Source: Firmicutes bacterium CAG:582 | GTDB taxonomy: Bacteria; Bacillota_I; Bacilli_A; RF39; UBA660 | Length of the DNA: 64,000 nucleotides | Assembly: GCA_000435515.1 (NCBI GenBank) | Contig: FR884182.1 | Coordinates: 1 to 64,000 of the forward strand | Direction of reading: 5' to 3' | In this document: positions 7,606-16,224 of the stretch, piece by piece | How the letters are laid out: every line of letters starts with the position of its first letter | Position numbering within the stretch: position 1 is the stretch's first letter | Translations under genes and position numbers: made by a program | Notes under the pieces: model-generated | What the model was told of the DNA's origin: nothing | The model's input: only the letters and a program-made list of their open reading frames with translations | Databases searched by the model: none

Positions 7606-8746
7606 GATTTAAACACTCCTTAAAATTAATTTTGCTTGGGCAAATATATGAACATAAACCACAATTAATACATTTGCTTTTATCGGCCTTTCTATGTTCT
7701 TTTATATATTTAGGGTTTAATCCAACTGGACATTTCATTGTACAAAGTCCACAATTAATGCACTCTTTTTCACTTGTCTTATCCAATGTGTTTAAAAATA
7801 TACTTCTTGTATTTAGGGTAATTATCGAATTTAATGATTCTAATGTTATACCAGAGATAAGGCCATTTACAATAACATAATAATCTTCATTTATTATTTC
7901 ACACGTATTTTTTATTAAATCCGCAATTTTAGTGCCTATTTTGGTATTTACAACTATCGATTCTTTAATACAGTTCCCACCAATTGTTACATACTTTTCT
8001 ATTATAGGTTTTCTTCTTTTTAAAACATTATAAATGTTTATTAAATCCTCTACCGTTAAATAAATAACTCCGTTTTCTATTTCTTTTTTTGATAGAACAT
8101 TTTTCATTAATATATTTTTAAATCCTATCGGATAAACGTCAGGAACTAGCTTTAACTTAATATTTGGGTATGTACCAATATTGCTTGTTAAATTAATAAC
8201 GTTATTGGAATCTTTATTGTTTATAGCAAATATGACATTATTAATACCTAAAATGTTGGATAATGCATCAGCAGTTTCTAATAATTTATCGCTTTTATTA
8301 TTTATTATAAAGGAATAGTTTTTTTCAGTTTCTTCTTTATCAACACCATTTATTAAAATTGTCTTTTCATCATTAAATATTTTTAAATCTGGCATATATT
8401 TTTTTAGTAACTGTAGTAGTTCTTGCTTTGAATATTTATTTATATACTTTGTTGCCCATTTATTTTGTTTAATTTCTTCTTTAAAATTATTTTCAATTAC
8501 TAAGCATTTAACGTCTCGATTATTTATTTTTAAATCACAGTCGATTTTTTTTACAACACCGCTTATTGGGCTAAATGTTGCTTTGTTGTTTTCTTCAAAT
8601 ATAACGTCGTTTTTCATAACTTTCATTTCGCCATCTAACTCTATACTGTGTTGTTCTGGTAGTGGAATATAAACGTAATCTGGATTCAAAAATTCTTCCA
8701 TTTTTGAATTTATTTGGGGGTGTTTAGACATCTTATAACTATTCAT
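7595..8746 (-). CDS. RnfC-like iron-sulfur protein, degenerate NADH site
   Basis: This 383-aa soluble protein is RnfC-like in order: a barrel-sandwich N-terminal part (about residues 15-80), a central 51-kDa-like region, an SLBB-like segment (VTIGGNCIKES...IGTKIADLI), and two [4Fe-4S] motifs with cysteines 329/332/335/339 and 359/362/365/369. The glycine-rich NADH/FMN loop of true RnfC (GGAGFPTHVK type) is not present; the sequence goes directly to an INGVDKE segment matching the canonical NGAECEP region. NADH oxidation is therefore doubtful. It is coupled by overlap to nfo upstream and to the RnfD-like gene downstream. Confidence 0.75.
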   Translation of the reverse strand: MNSYKMSKHPQINSKMEEFLNPDYVYIPLPEQHSIELDGEMKVMKNDVIFEENNKATFSPISGVVKKIDCDLKINNRDVKCLVIENNFKEEIKQNKWATKYINKYSKQELLQLLKKYMPDLKIFNDEKTILINGVDKEETEKNYSFIINNKSDKLLETADALSNILGINNVIFAINNKDSNNVINLTSNIGTYPNIKLKLVPDVYPIGFKNILMKNVLSKKEIENGVIYLTVEDLINIYNVLKRRKPIIEKYVTIGGNCIKESIVVNTKIGTKIADLIKNTCEIINEDYYVIVNGLISGITLESLNSIITLNTRSIFLNTLDKTSEKECINCGLCTMKCPVGLNPKYIKEHRKADKSKCINCGLCSYICPSKINFKECLNREE

Positions 8747-9641
8747 TTGTTCCTCTATAATAAGACACTATTTCATCATATAAGTTTGGATTAAATTTCT
8801 TATTTCTGATTTCCTCTATTTCAAATTTATATGGTGCATATTCTCGATCTACAAAAGGAGTTTCAAGCAGTTTAGGAACACTTTCTAAACGCGCGTTATA
8901 TGCAACATTGATTAAAGTATCAAATCCTATTGTTCCATATCCTAAATTCTCATGGCGATCTTTCCTTGCCCCAATTGGATTTTTAGAGTCGTTTAAATGA
9001 ACACAGCCTATTTTATCAATACCAATTTTTTTATCAAATTCATCCAAATACTTATCAAATTCATTTATATTTATACCTGAATCACTTAAATGACAAGTAT
9101 CAAGACAAACTCCTATTTTTTCCTTTAATTTAATATTTTCAATTATATATTTTAATTCTTCTAAATTTATTCCTAATTCTGTTCCTTTTCCGGCCATTGT
9201 CTCTAAAAGTATCATAATATTATCATCAGGGTAAAGAATAGAGTTAAGCCCTTTTATTATGTTGTTTAACGCATCAGTTCTATCAATTTTTGTTGCACTT
9301 CCTGGATGAAGAACAATTTTTCTAACTCCTAGTTGCATACATCTTTCAATTTCTTGTCTTAAAAATTTTTTAGCAAACTCATATTTTTCAGGATCAATAT
9401 TGTTTGCAAGATTAACAATATATGGAGCATGGCATACAACATTTTCAAGCATAATATTATTTTCTTTCATTTTTTGTAGTGCCTCATATGTTACTAAATC
9501 ATTTATTTCTCCTCTTTGAGTATTTTGCGGAGCTCCTGTATAAAACATAAAGGCATTTGCTCCATAAGTAATCGCTTCTTCAACCGAACCTAATAATTGA
9601 GTTGAATTTTTATATGATACATGACTTCCGATTATTAACAT
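8739..9641 (-). CDS. nfo: Endonuclease IV (AP endonuclease)
   Basis: This is a base-excision repair enzyme that cuts 5' of abasic sites, using three zinc ions in a TIM barrel. Its 300 aa fits the family. Visible motifs are IGSHVSY at the N-terminus, VCHAPYIVN, VLHPGS, LLETMAGKG, GVCLDTCHLSDSG, HLNDSKNPIGARKDRHENLG and the final LETP; these supply the metal-binding His, Asp and Glu residues. The ATG at 9641 is chosen because TGGTGG lies before it. Its stop overlaps the RnfC-like start by 8 nt, so the genes form one transcript, though the functions look unrelated. Confidence 0.96.
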   Translation of the reverse strand: MLIIGSHVSYKNSTQLLGSVEEAITYGANAFMFYTGAPQNTQRGEINDLVTYEALQKMKENNIMLENVVCHAPYIVNLANNIDPEKYEFAKKFLRQEIERCMQLGVRKIVLHPGSATKIDRTDALNNIIKGLNSILYPDDNIMILLETMAGKGTELGINLEELKYIIENIKLKEKIGVCLDTCHLSDSGININEFDKYLDEFDKKIGIDKIGCVHLNDSKNPIGARKDRHENLGYGTIGFDTLINVAYNARLESVPKLLETPFVDREYAPYKFEIEEIRNKKFNPNLYDEIVSYYRGTNE

Positions 9642-9673
9642 TTTTACCACCATAAAGATTATAACATGAGAAC

Positions 9674-9700
9674 AAAAAAAAAGATACTAAGTATCTTTTT
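9674..9700 (-). terminator. Terminator of the prepilin gene
   Basis: AAAGATACTTAGTATCTTT is a near-perfect palindrome that runs into nine T on the minus strand, immediately after the prepilin stop. Confidence 0.8.
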
Positions 9701-10217
9701 ATTCAACAATTTTATATCCTTGACGATTATAACAATTAGTTACAGTTGCTGATGAACCAGCTTTACAAGCAACATATTCATTTAAACCAGCTACTTGTGT
9801 TTTGTCTAAAGATTGAATTGCTGTCTTATCATCAGCTTTTGGCATTTTTTGATCAGTTACATCCCAACTTAATGTCATATAGTTGGAATCCCAAAGGTAA
9901 ACAATATAATGTGGATTGTCAACGTCTTCGGCGTTTACAACTACATAGCCTTTATAATCACCAGTTGATGTATATCCTAAGTCTTTTTCTATGTTATAAA
10001 CATATCTACCAGCACCAGCAATTGCTCCTCCATTTGAATCATATACATATTGAGTAGTTGTATCTTTTACAACTTTTTCAATATATATAGCAAATGAACT
10101 TCTTCTTGCACTCGCCATTGTTTCAAGCACTGTTGGTATAGCAATTATCATTATAATAGCTAAAATTACTATAACAGCAAGTAACTCAACTAATGTAAAA
10201 CCATTTTTCTTTTTCAT
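9699..10217 (-). CDS. Type IV prepilin-like protein
   Basis: This 172-aa protein has a class III signal: MKKKNG then FTLVELLAVI, with prepilin-peptidase cleavage predicted after Gly6 and the conserved Glu at mature position 5. The hydrophobic helix spans residues 7-30 and is followed by a small globular domain with two C-terminal cysteines (YVACKAG and VTNCYNR) that could form a disulfide. It resembles major pseudopilins of Firmicutes (competence or T4P type). It is preceded by a paralogue with an almost identical N-terminus. No pilus ATPase, platform or prepilin peptidase is in the window. Confidence 0.88.
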   Translation of the reverse strand: MKKKNGFTLVELLAVIVILAIIMIIAIPTVLETMASARRSSFAIYIEKVVKDTTTQYVYDSNGGAIAGAGRYVYNIEKDLGYTSTGDYKGYVVVNAEDVDNPHYIVYLWDSNYMTLSWDVTDQKMPKADDKTAIQSLDKTQVAGLNEYVACKAGSSATVTNCYNRQGYKIVE

Positions 10218-10278
10218 AAATATCCTCTTCCTATCCTAAATTAATTATATATTTTATCCAATTCGTAGTCAATACTTT

Positions 10279-11973
10279 TTAGATGTTTTTATTTTCTTTA
10301 TTGGTGTCAATGATGTCATTCTTATTTCTTATTTTTCGGCTTGTTCTTTTATTTGCACTTATTATTACAAGCAACGCTAGAAGAGCTACACCTAACCCGG
10401 CTACCAAGAATTTTAAGAATGTGCTCATTATATTTTGTTCTTTCTTAGTATGAACTGTTATCGTATATGCTTTTTTATAATATCCATTTTCACTTGTTAC
10501 ATATATACTTATCTTTGAACCGTCAGTTAATGATTCGTTTCCTTCCATATATGCTCGCGCTTTTGAAGATGTTGTCTCATATTTAATTGGAAGCGAATCG
10601 GCATCAACAATTGTAAGTTCATAATCGTATTTATTTTTATCAAATTCCAACATATATCCAGAAACAGTTAAACTTGAAAGGGATGCATCACTTGATGGAA
10701 GTGTTGGATCTGGAAGACCCTCTTCTCTATTGTATATCGGTGCATCATTTGTTCTTGTAACCTCTACAATATTTCCAAGTTCATCTAACCTTCTTACTTG
10801 AATATAATAGTTTGCTTCTTTACTCTCATTTGGATTAGATAAATTTATTCTTATTATATTAGAACCGATAGTTAATCCCTCGGCGCCAATAACCGTAACT
10901 GTTGTTTCTGGTTCTGCAGATGTTGCTGTAATGGAAAGCGTTGATACACTGTTTGGAACAGTAAGTTCATAGTTAAATTTCATTGGGCTAAAGGAAACAT
11001 CATAACCAGCTACGTTTAATGTATTTAAAAGTAACGCTGTCTTTTCTGGCTCAATTGTTGTTGAAGGAATAACATAAGTTTGACGTGTAGTTGTTGTAGT
11101 CTTCTCTGCCTCAACCGTTTGTCTTTCACTGGTTGTAGTTGTTGTAAGCTTACTTGTTTTGTCATCAGCTCTTGAACTAGTAGTTACTTTTGTTGTAGCA
11201 TCAGCTATAGTTGTTTGATTAGTTACTTTTGTTGTTTTTATAGTTGTTGTTCCTTTTGTTTCACTTCCAGTTGACGAACAACTCAAACTTTCTATGCTTA
11301 AATCTCCTTTAGATTGCATTTCGTCGTAGAAAGTTTCCATAGGCATATCTTTATTAAATAATAAATTTTCAACTTTATAATTTGTATCTTTTAAAGTGAT
11401 ATATACGTCATAACGATATGAATCTTTTGAACCAGTATCTCTTCCACTTACACAAGCTGTTGAACTTGTTCGAAGTATTTTACTTGCATCAGCATATTTA
11501 TAGTTATAACAAAGTTTGTCATCTTTTCCGATGGTTTTGTTAATTGTTACTTCTGTCTTTCCTTCTTCATAATAATATGTTTCATTTGGAGTACAAGTTC
11601 CTGAACTAGTAACACAATAATATACTCCACTTAAACTACTATTATTAATAGATGCTGTTGCTACTAAATTTCCTGAAGATACCGCTACACGATTTATTTT
11701 AACCCAGCCTTCATACTTACCAGTATTACTGATGTCTAAATCTTTTGATATATCGTATACGGCACAATCTGTATTGCTCTTGTTTAAGTCTAAATCTTGA
11801 GTATACTTAGCAGTTGCTTTACTTTGCAAGCTTTGAGCATACAAATAAAACGATTCCTTTCTTGCACTTCCAATTGACTTCATAATACTTGGTATTACTA
11901 CTATCATTATAAGTGCTAAAACAACGATAACAGCAAGCAATTCTACCAAAGTAAAGCCATTTTTCTTTTTCAC
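10279..11973 (-). CDS. Prepilin fused to cadherin-like domains with a C-terminal membrane anchor
   Basis: This 564-aa protein begins with a prepilin signal nearly identical to the neighbouring pilin (cleavage after Gly6, Glu at mature position 5) and a pilin-like domain up to about residue 225. A Thr/Lys-rich linker follows (about 225-305). Then come two repeats resembling the cadherin-like beta-sandwich domain, about 311-395 and 430-512, marked by LNTLNVAGYDVSF and LSSLTVSGYMLEF. A true transmembrane helix lies at about 518-540 with a basic tail. Having both a pilin N-helix and a C-terminal anchor is unusual. It would be an odd minor pilin or a wall-spanning stalk (inference). Confidence 0.85.
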   Translation of the reverse strand: MKKKNGFTLVELLAVIVVLALIMIVVIPSIMKSIGSARKESFYLYAQSLQSKATAKYTQDLDLNKSNTDCAVYDISKDLDISNTGKYEGWVKINRVAVSSGNLVATASINNSSLSGVYYCVTSSGTCTPNETYYYEEGKTEVTINKTIGKDDKLCYNYKYADASKILRTSSTACVSGRDTGSKDSYRYDVYITLKDTNYKVENLLFNKDMPMETFYDEMQSKGDLSIESLSCSSTGSETKGTTTIKTTKVTNQTTIADATTKVTTSSRADDKTSKLTTTTTSERQTVEAEKTTTTTRQTYVIPSTTIEPEKTALLLNTLNVAGYDVSFSPMKFNYELTVPNSVSTLSITATSAEPETTVTVIGAEGLTIGSNIIRINLSNPNESKEANYYIQVRRLDELGNIVEVTRTNDAPIYNREEGLPDPTLPSSDASLSSLTVSGYMLEFDKNKYDYELTIVDADSLPIKYETTSSKARAYMEGNESLTDGSKISIYVTSENGYYKKAYTITVHTKKEQNIMSTFLKFLVAGLGVALLALLVIISANKRTSRKIRNKNDIIDTNKENKNI

Positions 11974-12023
11974 TTTATCACCCTCGTATTCTATTATTAA
12001 TTATAGAGTAGATATAATTTTTT

Positions 12024-12056
12024 TTCAAGAAAAAAGTTACTTTATTAAAAGCAACT
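12024..12056 (-). terminator. Terminator after the decayed protease gene
   Basis: On the minus strand an imperfect stem (GTTGCTTT/AAAGTAAC) is followed by six T just after the stop at 12037. Confidence 0.5.
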
Positions 12057-12784
12057 CTTTATTTTCTCCAAATTTATTACTTTGTTTTATGGTTTTAATA
12101 TAGCATGTATATGCATTTACCTCATCATTAAGATTATACGCGATAAAATATTCAATTTTTTCTTGTGTATTAGCAACTTTACTAGTTAGTATAGAAGTAT
12201 ACCCTTCATTTAAAATTACATTTTCAAGATTGCCGGTAGAATGAACAAATTCGTGTTGTAAAATATTTTCTCTATTAACAGATTTATTACCATAGAAATC
12301 AATCGTATTAGTAAGTGGATTATATGTTGCCCCAAGTTTTTCATTACTTTTATATTCTTTATGAAACATGTTTAAAGAGAATGTCATTCCGGCTAAAATG
12401 ATATTAAGGATTATATTTAATCCAAGCAGCAAATATAATTGAATATCTAATAATATGGTATCATTATGATGACAAAAATCTGAAATCATTTGAATAAGAA
12501 ATTGAAAAAAAGGAAGTAGCATAAAATAACTTGATCTTAAATCCATATATTTACAACCTTGATTAACAATGTCTTTTGCTCTTTCATAATCCGCTTTTTT
12601 ATTATAAACAATTATATTTTTATTCGAGCATAGTTCTTCGTAGTTTTTTTCACTCTCTTCAATAAATCTAGCAATCATCTTCTTAGTTCCGATTTCGTTT
12701 TTTTCTATCACGAAATCTTTTTGAGTTATTAATAGACTCCTACTCTTTTTTTCTTTTTTTTAAAACAACTATGCATTTTATCAT
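12037..12784 (-). pseudogene. Decaying or frameshifted membrane zinc-protease paralogue
   Basis: An intact open frame of 224 codons runs 12037-12711. Reading upstream, homology to the 14.2-15.5 kb paralogue continues. From ATG at 12784 a short frame encodes MIKCIVVLKKRKKE then stops, matching the paralogue's MKRIIILKQN start. The RSLLITQKDF segment then resumes in another frame. Deleting one A in the A8-G-A7 tract would join them. The protein keeps HEFVHSTG and NEGYTS but lacks two long inner segments of the 424-aa paralogue, one before the HExxH and one after it. It is probably a relic, though slippage at the A tract could still express it. Confidence 0.6.
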
Positions 12785-12792
12785 TATCTCAA

Positions 12793-14148
12793 CTACTTTA
12801 ATTTTCTAGTATACATAAAATTATATTCTCTAATTGTTATATCCATTATAGATTCATTTTGAACTTTTTCCCAATATTCAAAAGTAGTATTATCATATAT
12901 AAATCCTAAAAATTCATTTATTCCTATTTCATCTTCACAATAAGAGTTTATTAAATTTCCAAATCTATGCACTTTTTCCATTGAACCTAAAACATTTTCT
13001 AAGGCTTCGTCTAGTATGGAAGCATTCTTTTTAGAATATGCTTCAAGGATTTTTTCTTTACCAACGAGAGCCATAACATATCTTACGCATAAACGCTCTT
13101 TATTATAGCTTCCTGTAAACTCCTCGTCTGTTAAAGTTTCAAAAGTTAAATATTCGGTAAATCCTTCATTTAGATGCTTATATCTAGGTGCAAACCCAAA
13201 ATTGCCAATTGAATGGTAATATTCATGCACAAAAGATTCTTTTTTAAAATCTGTGTTATTATCATCAAAGTAAATAATATGGTTTGTTGGCAAAATATTA
13301 CAAGCAGCAGTGTTGTCATCTGCAACCCAATAAAAATCTTTGTCTTTAGCAAAACACTCAGTTACATTAACTGTTGTTAGCTTTTTATAAACATCATCTA
13401 AATCAATATAAGGGTTGTCTTTAATATACTCTTCCAGAAGAAACATATATTCTTTTTCTTCATCAGTTAATTGATTTGATGATTGAATGCCATCAAAAAC
13501 AATTTGTTCTTTTGCTTCTTTTTGTTCTTCTAAAGATAAATTATCGTCTATTAAATCATCTAAATCTTTAGAGTATGCTTTGATATAATTCGGTATATTA
13601 TCAAAACCAACGGAAGAATCAAATCCGGTTGCTAAAGTAGAACAAACACATAAAATACATAAAATTTTATATTTAAAATATGGTTTATTTAATTGTTTTG
13701 AATTCCAACTTGAAGCTTTAGTCAAAATTTCAATTATCAATAAAAGCTCTAAATTTATTAAAAATCTATAATCACTTAATCCAGTAAAACGAGAATTGGC
13801 AGAAAAAGATTTTAAATAATTAGCTAAATTTATCCCAATGTTTGTAGAAGCTGCGCAAATAGTCATTACATCTGTTTTTTTATAATCTGCTAATGCCATT
13901 TCTTTAAAAATATAAGACTTGTATTTTTCTTTTGCTTTAAACATAACAATTGCTTTATCTTTTACTAATTCAGCTAAGCTTTGAGGTTCATCAAAATTTT
14001 GAGCATTTATTTCTTTTACAAGCTGAGGAAGTGTAATATTTTTACATTCTTTTTTATGAATCCTCTTTATTCCTTTATCATATACGTAAAGGCAGTCTTC
14101 TATCTTTTTATCCACTAAATATACATATACTTTCTTTATTTTTTTCAC
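12793..14148 (-). CDS. Membrane zinc-protease-like protein (HExxH), paralogue 2
   Basis: This 451-aa protein has hydrophobic segments around residues 135-210, then a long acidic helical region and a zincin motif HEYYHSIG with a downstream LNEGFTEYL. The downstream Glu is a plausible third zinc ligand, giving a gluzincin-like site. I do not recognise a named family. The start is GTG at 14148 with AAGGGGAAG before it. Its promoter region shares 33 identical bases with that of the next paralogue. Substrate and function are unknown; the catalytic part should be cytoplasmic or extracellular depending on the number of spans. Confidence 0.78.
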   Translation of the reverse strand: MKKIKKVYVYLVDKKIEDCLYVYDKGIKRIHKKECKNITLPQLVKEINAQNFDEPQSLAELVKDKAIVMFKAKEKYKSYIFKEMALADYKKTDVMTICAASTNIGINLANYLKSFSANSRFTGLSDYRFLINLELLLIIEILTKASSWNSKQLNKPYFKYKILCILCVCSTLATGFDSSVGFDNIPNYIKAYSKDLDDLIDDNLSLEEQKEAKEQIVFDGIQSSNQLTDEEKEYMFLLEEYIKDNPYIDLDDVYKKLTTVNVTECFAKDKDFYWVADDNTAACNILPTNHIIYFDDNNTDFKKESFVHEYYHSIGNFGFAPRYKHLNEGFTEYLTFETLTDEEFTGSYNKERLCVRYVMALVGKEKILEAYSKKNASILDEALENVLGSMEKVHRFGNLINSYCEDEIGINEFLGFIYDNTTFEYWEKVQNESIMDITIREYNFMYTRKLK

Positions 14149-14171
14149 GACTTCCCCTTCTTTTTATGGGC

Positions 14172-14204
14172 TATTTTAACATAAAATAAAATATCATGCA
14201 AATT
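14172..14204 (-). promoter_or_regulatory. Duplicated promoter, copy A
   Basis: These 33 bases are identical to 15576-15608. The minus strand reads TTGCAT, a 17-nt AT-rich spacer, then TAAAAT: a good vegetative-type promoter for the gene starting at 14148. Confidence 0.7.
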
Positions 14205-14239
14205 ACTAACACTGCTTACGATACTTAGTATTTAAAAGG

Positions 14240-15514
14240 TTATTTTGTCAAAATCAGCTTTTCATCATTTTCAAATGAATAATAATCTTTTACAGATTTT
14301 ACGTATTCTTGATAATCATAGAAATTTGAATCCAAACATCTATGAATGTAGAAATATATTGCTTCTTTAGAGGAAGAGCCATCTACATAATCATAAAATA
14401 AATTATATAACTCTTCTACATTTTCTTGTCCACCTAATATATTTGAAAGTTCATTATCAAGAATTAATTGATCTCTCTTGGAATATGACTCTAAAACAAT
14501 ATTTTTATCAACAAGGTGTAATATTTCTTCAACACACCACCTATATCTGTCATATCCATCAATTCTTTTATCTGTACCAAGCATACTTGAAGTTAATATA
14601 GATGTATATCCTTCATCTAATACTTGCATTTCAAAACCACCGGTTGCATGAATAAATTCATGAGTAAATATGCATTCTTCCGAAAGTGATGTTACACCCT
14701 TATATGAAGTTGCTTCATTTAGATTTATATTATATGTTCCACCTATTCCATATGCACCAAGGAATTCTTTTTCTTCGGTTCTTATTGTCATAAATGTTTG
14801 ATATAATTCATCAATATCAAGAAATTCATTTTTTAAAATATATGTTTTCAAATTATTAAGATACGATATTTTGTCTTCGTCAAGATATGGCGATTTTTGA
14901 ATGTCTTTATATAGTTTTTCTACACTTTCTTCTCTACTAACGTTTTCAATTGACTCAGTATTTTTAACCGCCAAATAATAAGGAATTGTTTTTATTGGAA
15001 CACAATAATTAATCCATGAGCAAAGTGATAAACCGGCTAAAAAAATAGATATGGAATTGCCAATAGTATTTCTTCCCAATTTATATTTTCTATGAAAGGC
15101 ATTTAAAGTAGTTGTATACCAAAGTGTTATTGTATTTAAAAAGCTATATATACAAAGCATTATATAATGTTGCCCATTTAAAAACACTGTATCATAGTGA
15201 TTAAATAAATAGCTTAATGCACATACCACTATTAAAGATGTAGCTGAACTTGTTTTAAATTTAGATTTGTATTTCATATATTTTGAATAAGCTTTTAGGT
15301 TTGTTTTTGCTTGTTCAAAATAAGATTTGTTGCTTAATTCAACAATATCTTTATTTTCTAACAATTCTTCATAGCTTAATTTACGTTTCTTAATAAATAT
15401 TTTTATTAATTTATCAGTATTTTTAGAATTTTTTTCAATTATTAAATCATTATCGGTTATAATTAAACTTCTTATATTTTCACCATTTTGTTTTAAGATT
15501 ATTATTCTTTTCAT
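14240..15514 (-). CDS. Membrane zinc-protease-like protein (HExxH), paralogue 3
   Basis: This is a 424-aa relative of the two genes downstream. It has a short N-terminal beta region, a charged stretch, two or three transmembrane segments around residues 90-180, then a helical domain and HEFIHATGG with VLDEGYTSILTS about 15 residues later, giving a likely HExxH...E zinc site. I chose the ATG at 15514 because AAAGGA precedes it and it matches the N-termini of the paralogues; an ATG seven codons upstream lacks a ribosome-binding site. It appears to be the best-preserved member and is driven by promoter copy B. Confidence 0.78.
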   Translation of the reverse strand: MKRIIILKQNGENIRSLIITDNDLIIEKNSKNTDKLIKIFIKKRKLSYEELLENKDIVELSNKSYFEQAKTNLKAYSKYMKYKSKFKTSSATSLIVVCALSYLFNHYDTVFLNGQHYIMLCIYSFLNTITLWYTTTLNAFHRKYKLGRNTIGNSISIFLAGLSLCSWINYCVPIKTIPYYLAVKNTESIENVSREESVEKLYKDIQKSPYLDEDKISYLNNLKTYILKNEFLDIDELYQTFMTIRTEEKEFLGAYGIGGTYNINLNEATSYKGVTSLSEECIFTHEFIHATGGFEMQVLDEGYTSILTSSMLGTDKRIDGYDRYRWCVEEILHLVDKNIVLESYSKRDQLILDNELSNILGGQENVEELYNLFYDYVDGSSSKEAIYFYIHRCLDSNFYDYQEYVKSVKDYYSFENDEKLILTK

Positions 15515-15575
15515 TTTAAAATTATATCCTTTCATTCTTAATATGTAAAATTATATAGTATTATTTTTTTAGGCA

Positions 15576-15608
15576 TATTTTAACATAAAATAAAATATCA
15601 TGCAAATT
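15576..15608 (-). promoter_or_regulatory. Duplicated promoter, copy B
   Basis: Identical over 33 bases to 14172-14204 (TTGCAT, 17 nt, TAAAAT on the minus strand). It directly abuts the ylbE stop codon and drives paralogue 3. Confidence 0.7.
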
Positions 15609-15827
15609 TTACATGACACTTATAATGTTAGAAATAGTTTCAATGTTTTCAACTGCATCGCTTACTTTTTTGGCTGTTTCTTCTCTTTTATATTTTTTAT
15701 ATTCTTTTAGAAATGTTTCAAAATAGTCCGGATCTCGATTTAATTCTTTATAAAGATACGAATGATTCATTAAATATTCATGCATTGCTTGATCACTTTC
15801 AAGTTTTAATACGATATCTATACTCAT
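15609..15827 (-). CDS. ylbE: YlbE-like protein
   Basis: This 72-aa protein matches the small YlbE-like family of Bacilli: an N-terminal helix followed by a segment NHSYLYKELNRDPD that corresponds to the family's NPxWYRxLxRxP core. The role is unknown; in Bacillus it is a neighbour of ylbD. Here the start codon is only two nucleotides from the ylbD stop and the ribosome-binding site GGAGATTAG overlaps the ylbD end, so the two are coupled. The ylbD-ylbE order is the same as in Bacillus. Confidence 0.75.
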   Translation of the reverse strand: MSIDIVLKLESDQAMHEYLMNHSYLYKELNRDPDYFETFLKEYKKYKREETAKKVSDAVENIETISNIISVM

Positions 15828-15829
15828 AT

Positions 15830-16177
15830 CTAATCTCCAAAAAACTTACTTATTGGTCTATCAACTTTAGTTAATACTTCAGGACTTTTTTTAGTTAGTT
15901 CTTGAATGATGCTTATTGCTTTTTGAGCGTTATTTACATGATGTTCAATGTTATCCATATTAATATTTTTAAAAATTGATGTTAATTCACTTATTTTATC
16001 CCTAGTTGAAGATGTATCTGAGTCTTCTTTAAAATATTTATTCCATACATCATTTTCTTCTCCATATATATCATATATTTCATAAAAATCCTGAAAAGTC
16101 ATTTCTTTGTTTTTAATGAATCTTAATATTTCTGGATGTTTATTTAAAAAATTTTTGAATTCACTTTTCTTATCCAT
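15830..16177 (-). CDS. ylbD: YlbD-like putative spore coat protein
   Basis: This 115-aa soluble helical protein starts with the family pattern: FKNFLNKHPEILRFIKNKEM then TFQDFYEIYDIYGEENDVWNKY. This matches Bacillus YlbD, annotated as a putative coat protein. Its AGGTGG ribosome-binding site lies in the downstream arm of the parC terminator stem, so read-through mRNA would hide it. Its partner ylbE follows at once. Retention of this pair without obvious coat morphogenesis genes suggests either sporulation elsewhere in the genome or a non-spore role. Confidence 0.75.
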   Translation of the reverse strand: MDKKSEFKNFLNKHPEILRFIKNKEMTFQDFYEIYDIYGEENDVWNKYFKEDSDTSSTRDKISELTSIFKNINMDNIEHHVNNAQKAISIIQELTKKSPEVLTKVDRPISKFFGD

Positions 16178-16181
16178 AGAA

Positions 16182-16218
16182 AAACCACCTAATATATTAT
16201 ATTTATACTAGGTGGTTT
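16182..16218 (-). terminator. parC terminator overlapping the ylbD ribosome-binding site
   Basis: A perfect 10-bp stem AAACCACCTA/TAGGTGGTTT (16209-16218 with 16182-16191) is followed on the minus strand by a short T run. The AGGTGG in the distal arm is the ylbD ribosome-binding site. The loop contains a TATAAT that could serve as a -10, giving a transcript without the pairing arm. Confidence 0.65.
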
Positions 16219-16224
16219 AAATTA

